From: Sindora glabra
Taxonomy: Eukaryota; Streptophyta; Magnoliopsida; Fabales; Fabaceae
Direction: 5' to 3'
Assembly (NCBI GenBank): GCA_020226215.1
Contig: CM035233.1
Span: 56,257,751-56,321,750, forward strand
DNA: 64,000 nucleotides
Shown here: positions 62,101 through 64,000 of the stretch, piece after piece
How positions within the stretch are numbered: position 1 is the first letter of the stretch
Layout: each line of letters begins with the position of its first letter
The notes under the pieces: generated by a model
Seen by the model: the letters and a program-made list of their open reading frames with translations, nothing else
Databases searched by the model: none
Told to the model about the DNA's origin: nothing
Position numbers and translations under genes: made by a program

Positions 62101-63845
62101 AGTGCCTCTTCATATTTTGACAACTTACAACAACCACTAATCAACACTGTGTAAGTAACAGAATTGGGTTTAACTTTTTTCTTCCGCATAAATTTATACA
62201 AGCTCACAGCTTTGTCAAATTCCCCCACATTCATATAGCTACCTATTGCTGAATTATATGCAACTGTGTTCAACTCAATGCCTCGCATTTCAGCTGCTGA
62301 AAGCACTGTATCAATCTTTGCCTTTTGGCTGCATCGTCCACAGGCAGCCAAGAGGGTGCATATTGAGACAACATTTGGCTGAATTCCATCTTGCTCCATC
62401 TCACGCAAGACTTCAACTGCTTCGGCTAACAAACCATTAGATCCATAGGAATCAATTAGTGCATTGTAGCTGACGACGTTTGGCTTCAAATTGTTTCTCT
62501 TCATCATGTAAAATGCTTCCCTTGCTTTTTGAGGTTTTTGCGATCTACCATACGCATTAAGTAGAGATGTATAGGACACAACATCTGGGCGGAGACCATT
62601 TTGTTTTATCTTGTTAAAAACCAACAGGGCTTCATTGTCCATTCCACAAGCAGCATATGCACCAATCAGTGCATTATATGTGATGATATTAGGTTTCAAC
62701 CCTTCTGCAACCATCACATTGAACACAGCCTCACAATTTTCAACTTGCCCACAAGCAGAATGCAAGTGAATGATACTAGTAAATGTAACAACATCAGGAT
62801 GGCATTCAGACTTCTTCTCCCTCATGGAATCAAAAATATCAATAGCTTTATCATATTGTTGAAGCTTCATCCAGACAATGGATCACAATGTTAAGTGTGG
62901 TTGTGTTAGGACGAATGTGAGTTCCCTTCATTAGTTCAAAATAAGACAGAGCCTTCGAATACTGAGCCCCATTTTTAAATGCTGATAACAAAATGTTGTG
63001 AGTAACAAGATCAGGCCCAACTCCATTGTCAGTCATCCTTTTGCAAACATTAAGAGCTTCTTTCCAATTTCCACCAGATCCACAAGCATTTATCAAGTTG
63101 TTATATGTTGACCGGCTAGGTGGAATCTGCAACGGTAAGTTAGTAATTTACTGTCAGAAACAGATCTGGTTATAGTTAGAATACTAGCAGTTAGAGTGCC
63201 CTTCTTTCTTGTATTTTTAAAATTTCTTCCTTTCTACATTTTAGAAGTGCAGTACTGGAAAACAAAAATAGAAACTAAGCTAACAATGCAAATTAATCAA
63301 GGATATACATATCCTAGTATGAATTACTTGTTTCTACCACGAGTTCTGAATTCGTAACCAAGTAGTGTATTAAGCATTTCAGCAAACAATTTATAACATA
63401 AATTAAAACTTTTCACAGCAAGAGAGAAATGCAGAGTCCCCTCCCCACCTCCTTCTGATTGGTCACAATATTACCAATACACTTTCTACATTTAATGTAC
63501 AATTGAAAGAATCAAGCACAAATACTATAGAAAATATGACACGCCAAGAAAAGGATCATAACGAGACTCCAGCAGTAGGGCTGAAACCACAAAAACATTA
63601 TCATGTCGTGTGATATTTCAGTATTCCTATTACTAATTATAGTCTAAACATACATAGAGAAACTGAAAAAAAGAGAGATTGCTCACATCAAGCCAGACCC
63701 ACTAAGATTGAATAAGGAAGAAAAATACAAAGTACACACAGCTGCACGTAGCATGTCTTCCATGATATTCATAGCCCAACGCCACTGTCCTGCTCGACCA
63801 TGTGCATTGATGAGAGCGTTGTAAGTCTCAGCATCAGGCTTGCAC
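53067..63845 (-). CDS. EMB2654: Pentatricopeptide-repeat protein, EMB2654 orthologue (3' part; N-terminus beyond right edge)
   Basis: Exons in transcript order: 63845-63740, 63126-62016, 61902-61797, 61705-61501, 59363-59231, 59071-58967, 58330-58210, 53137-53067. They join into about 651 residues of tandem 35-residue P-class PPR motifs (roughly fourteen), from CKPDAETYNALINAHGRAG to a charged tail ending FDSPIPS. The order and wording match Arabidopsis EMB2654 (At2g41720) as I recall it, for example MLRAA-PSRSTYNNLINACG. That protein is chloroplast-targeted and required for trans-splicing of rps12 intron 1, and its loss is embryo-lethal. The Arabidopsis protein is about 820 residues, so some 170 N-terminal residues, including the transit peptide, lie outside. 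Oddities: one extra base near 62870 shifts the frame inside the large exon; one intron has a GC donor; the last intron holds a Copia element. Splice joins were checked by codon count. This is a functional gene only if the extra base is an error. Confidence 0.92.
53869..54017 (-). repeat. 3' LTR of the Copia element
   Basis: 149 bp, the direct-repeat partner of 58020-58168. ATAAG precedes it at 53864-53868, and the polypurine tract abuts it at 54018-54029. Confidence 0.93.
54405..55500 (-). pseudogene. Copia reverse transcriptase and RNase H remnants
   Basis: 55312-55500 holds the RT N-terminal block (CKWVFTVKVNPNG). The catalytic YVDD is encoded at 54964-54975. 54405-54740 holds the C-terminal RT and RNase H block with FSDVDWVRCPVDRRSTSG. 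The frame is broken in several places, so no active enzyme is encoded. Confidence 0.85.
55892..56827 (-). pseudogene. Copia GAG-preintegrase and integrase remnants
   Basis: 56567-56827 carries the pre-integrase HRLGYPS-like motif and the core stretch ending FVDDYSRVT. 55892-56089 carries the integrase C-terminal block with YRYYFPDLNHYFV and NVTFFEST, typical of Copia integrase. The segments lie in different frames with stops between. Confidence 0.8.
56864..57491 (-). pseudogene. Copia gag remnant and aspartic protease
   Basis: A gag-like start (MADFSNLG) at 57491 leads within some 200 bp to a protease segment with WVIDSGAIDYMT, the D-S-G active site of retroviral-type aspartic proteases. The gag body and CCHC knuckle are absent. 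The frame is interrupted near 57300. Confidence 0.8.
58020..58168 (-). repeat. 5' LTR of the Copia element
   Basis: 149 bp, TG...CA bounded, 12 differences from its partner at 53869-54017 (about 92% identity). ATAAG follows at 58169-58173. Confidence 0.93.
58210..58330 (-). CDS. EMB2654: EMB2654 penultimate exon
   Basis: It encodes VLQWMEEAGIDPSYEMYHD through IIKGRL plus one base. Acceptor TATACAG; donor GTATGG. Reading on without splicing would add about 15 codons and stop at 58163-58165, inside the Copia LTR. Confidence 0.85.
58967..59071 (-). CDS. EMB2654: EMB2654 exon
   Basis: It encodes LFYKMLASGADVNFNTYS through NWRKYIE, 35 codons in phase 0. Acceptor GCACACAG; donor GTAACC. Confidence 0.9.
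59231..59363 (-). CDS. EMB2654: EMB2654 exon
   Basis: It encodes LRDWKTAVGLIKYIEPS through KTETMMK. It is too broken by splice borders to stand out as a long frame. Acceptor CTACAG; donor GTGCCT. Frame and length (1 + 44 codons) fit both neighbours. Confidence 0.88.
59364..61500 (-). other. EMB2654: Long PPR-gene intron with degenerate tandem repeat
   Basis: A 2.1-kb intron between GTAAGT at 61500 and CTACAG at 59364. It is extremely AT-rich at 59850-60100. At about 60240-60850 it holds a degenerate tandem repeat in which a block containing AAACCAAACARTAACAT recurs near 60359, 60451, 60616 and 60779. No coding sequence seen. Confidence 0.75.
61501..61705 (-). CDS. EMB2654: EMB2654 exon
   Basis: It encodes NWEKAYALFEEMETNG through MISACS, two PPR motifs. 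Acceptor CTTGTCAG; donor GTAAGT. It ends two bases into a codon. Confidence 0.9.
61797..61902 (-). CDS. EMB2654: EMB2654 exon
   Basis: It encodes GQLTEAECTFNLMKKSG through HAYNAT, a full PPR motif. Acceptor TTTTAG; donor GTAAGA. It ends one base into a codon. Confidence 0.9.
62016..63126 (-). CDS. EMB2654: EMB2654 large PPR exon, with one-base frameshift
   Basis: It runs from IPPSRSTYNNLINACG to AYSKQ. The exon is 1111 nt, one more than the 1110 needed for 370 codons. The protein homology changes frame at 62868-62872, where the coding strand reads TGTCTGGATGAAGCTT. One extra base (G or A) separates HCL from MKLQQYDKAIDIF. It covers about ten PPR motifs. The 3' end is a GC donor (CAG|GCAAGT). 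Confidence 0.9.
63740..63845 (-). CDS. EMB2654: EMB2654 exon (first visible)
   Basis: It encodes CKPDAETYNALINAHGRAG through MLRAA, 35 codons after one split base. Acceptor TTTATTTAG; donor GTGTGTAC. The sequence to its right (63846-64000) reads as intron, so the next exon upstream is off the window. Confidence 0.88.
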
Positions 63846-64000
63846 CTAAATAAAATAATTTTAGGACGAAAGAAAATGCCAACAAGGATTAGTGATGTAG
63901 CAAAACCAGGCAACCTTCACAAAATCAATTGAAGTACTAATGATTTACAAAGAACTTAACATAGCGAAATAATAATAGCAGAATCGCCCGATCTCCCTCT

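Noticed and set aside
61531..62894. Plus-strand frames opposite the PPR exons
   Set aside because: Shadows of the minus-strand PPR coding sequence, which has clear PPR repeats.

Overview
This window is nuclear DNA from a flowering plant, very probably a eudicot. It is strongly AT-rich, its genes have spliceosomal introns, and most of its length is decayed transposable-element sequence. I cannot name the species. There is no operon, CRISPR array, phage or bacterial feature.

Two real protein genes are present, both in the right third. At 44462-47907 (+) lies a two-exon class B heat-shock factor of 248 residues, with an HSF DNA-binding domain, a short coiled coil and an LFGV repressor motif. 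It is best called HSFB3. At 53067-63845 (-), continuing past the right edge, lies a P-class pentatricopeptide-repeat gene that I recognise as the orthologue of Arabidopsis EMB2654 (At2g41720). That protein is needed for trans-splicing of chloroplast rps12. Eight exons were joined by hand. They encode about 651 residues, provided one extra base near 62870 is ignored. HSFB3 is At2g41690 in Arabidopsis, so the pair looks like conserved microsynteny.

The last intron of the PPR gene holds a Copia LTR retrotransposon (53869-58168) in the same orientation as the gene. It has two 149-bp TG...CA LTRs, a tRNA-iMet-type primer binding site, a polypurine tract, decayed protease/integrase/RT/RNase H segments and a perfect ATAAG target-site duplication.

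The left two thirds (1-44000) contain no gene I can support. They hold: two copies of a Tourist-like MITE (1592-1912; 5768-6102); two copies of a second TTA-flanked family whose interior is a degenerate CCA/GGT-rich array (3638-4361; 16031-17271); a non-autonomous LTR element with two internal tandem arrays (8542-12104); a large palindromic element (12301-13118); the remains of an En/Spm (CACTA) element with transposase relics on the minus strand (about 18.2-25.18 kb); several fold-back hairpins (30.0-31.15 kb); a long-TIR element (34482-35240); and a compact LTR element (37941-41138) whose right LTR is split by a 1.95-kb CACTA-type element (38800-40748).

I found no previously undescribed gene system. 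The points most worth a second look are the intronic Copia insertion, the single-base frameshift in a normally essential PPR gene, the nested CACTA/LTR structure, the upstream ORF in the HSFB3 leader, and the long hairpins.
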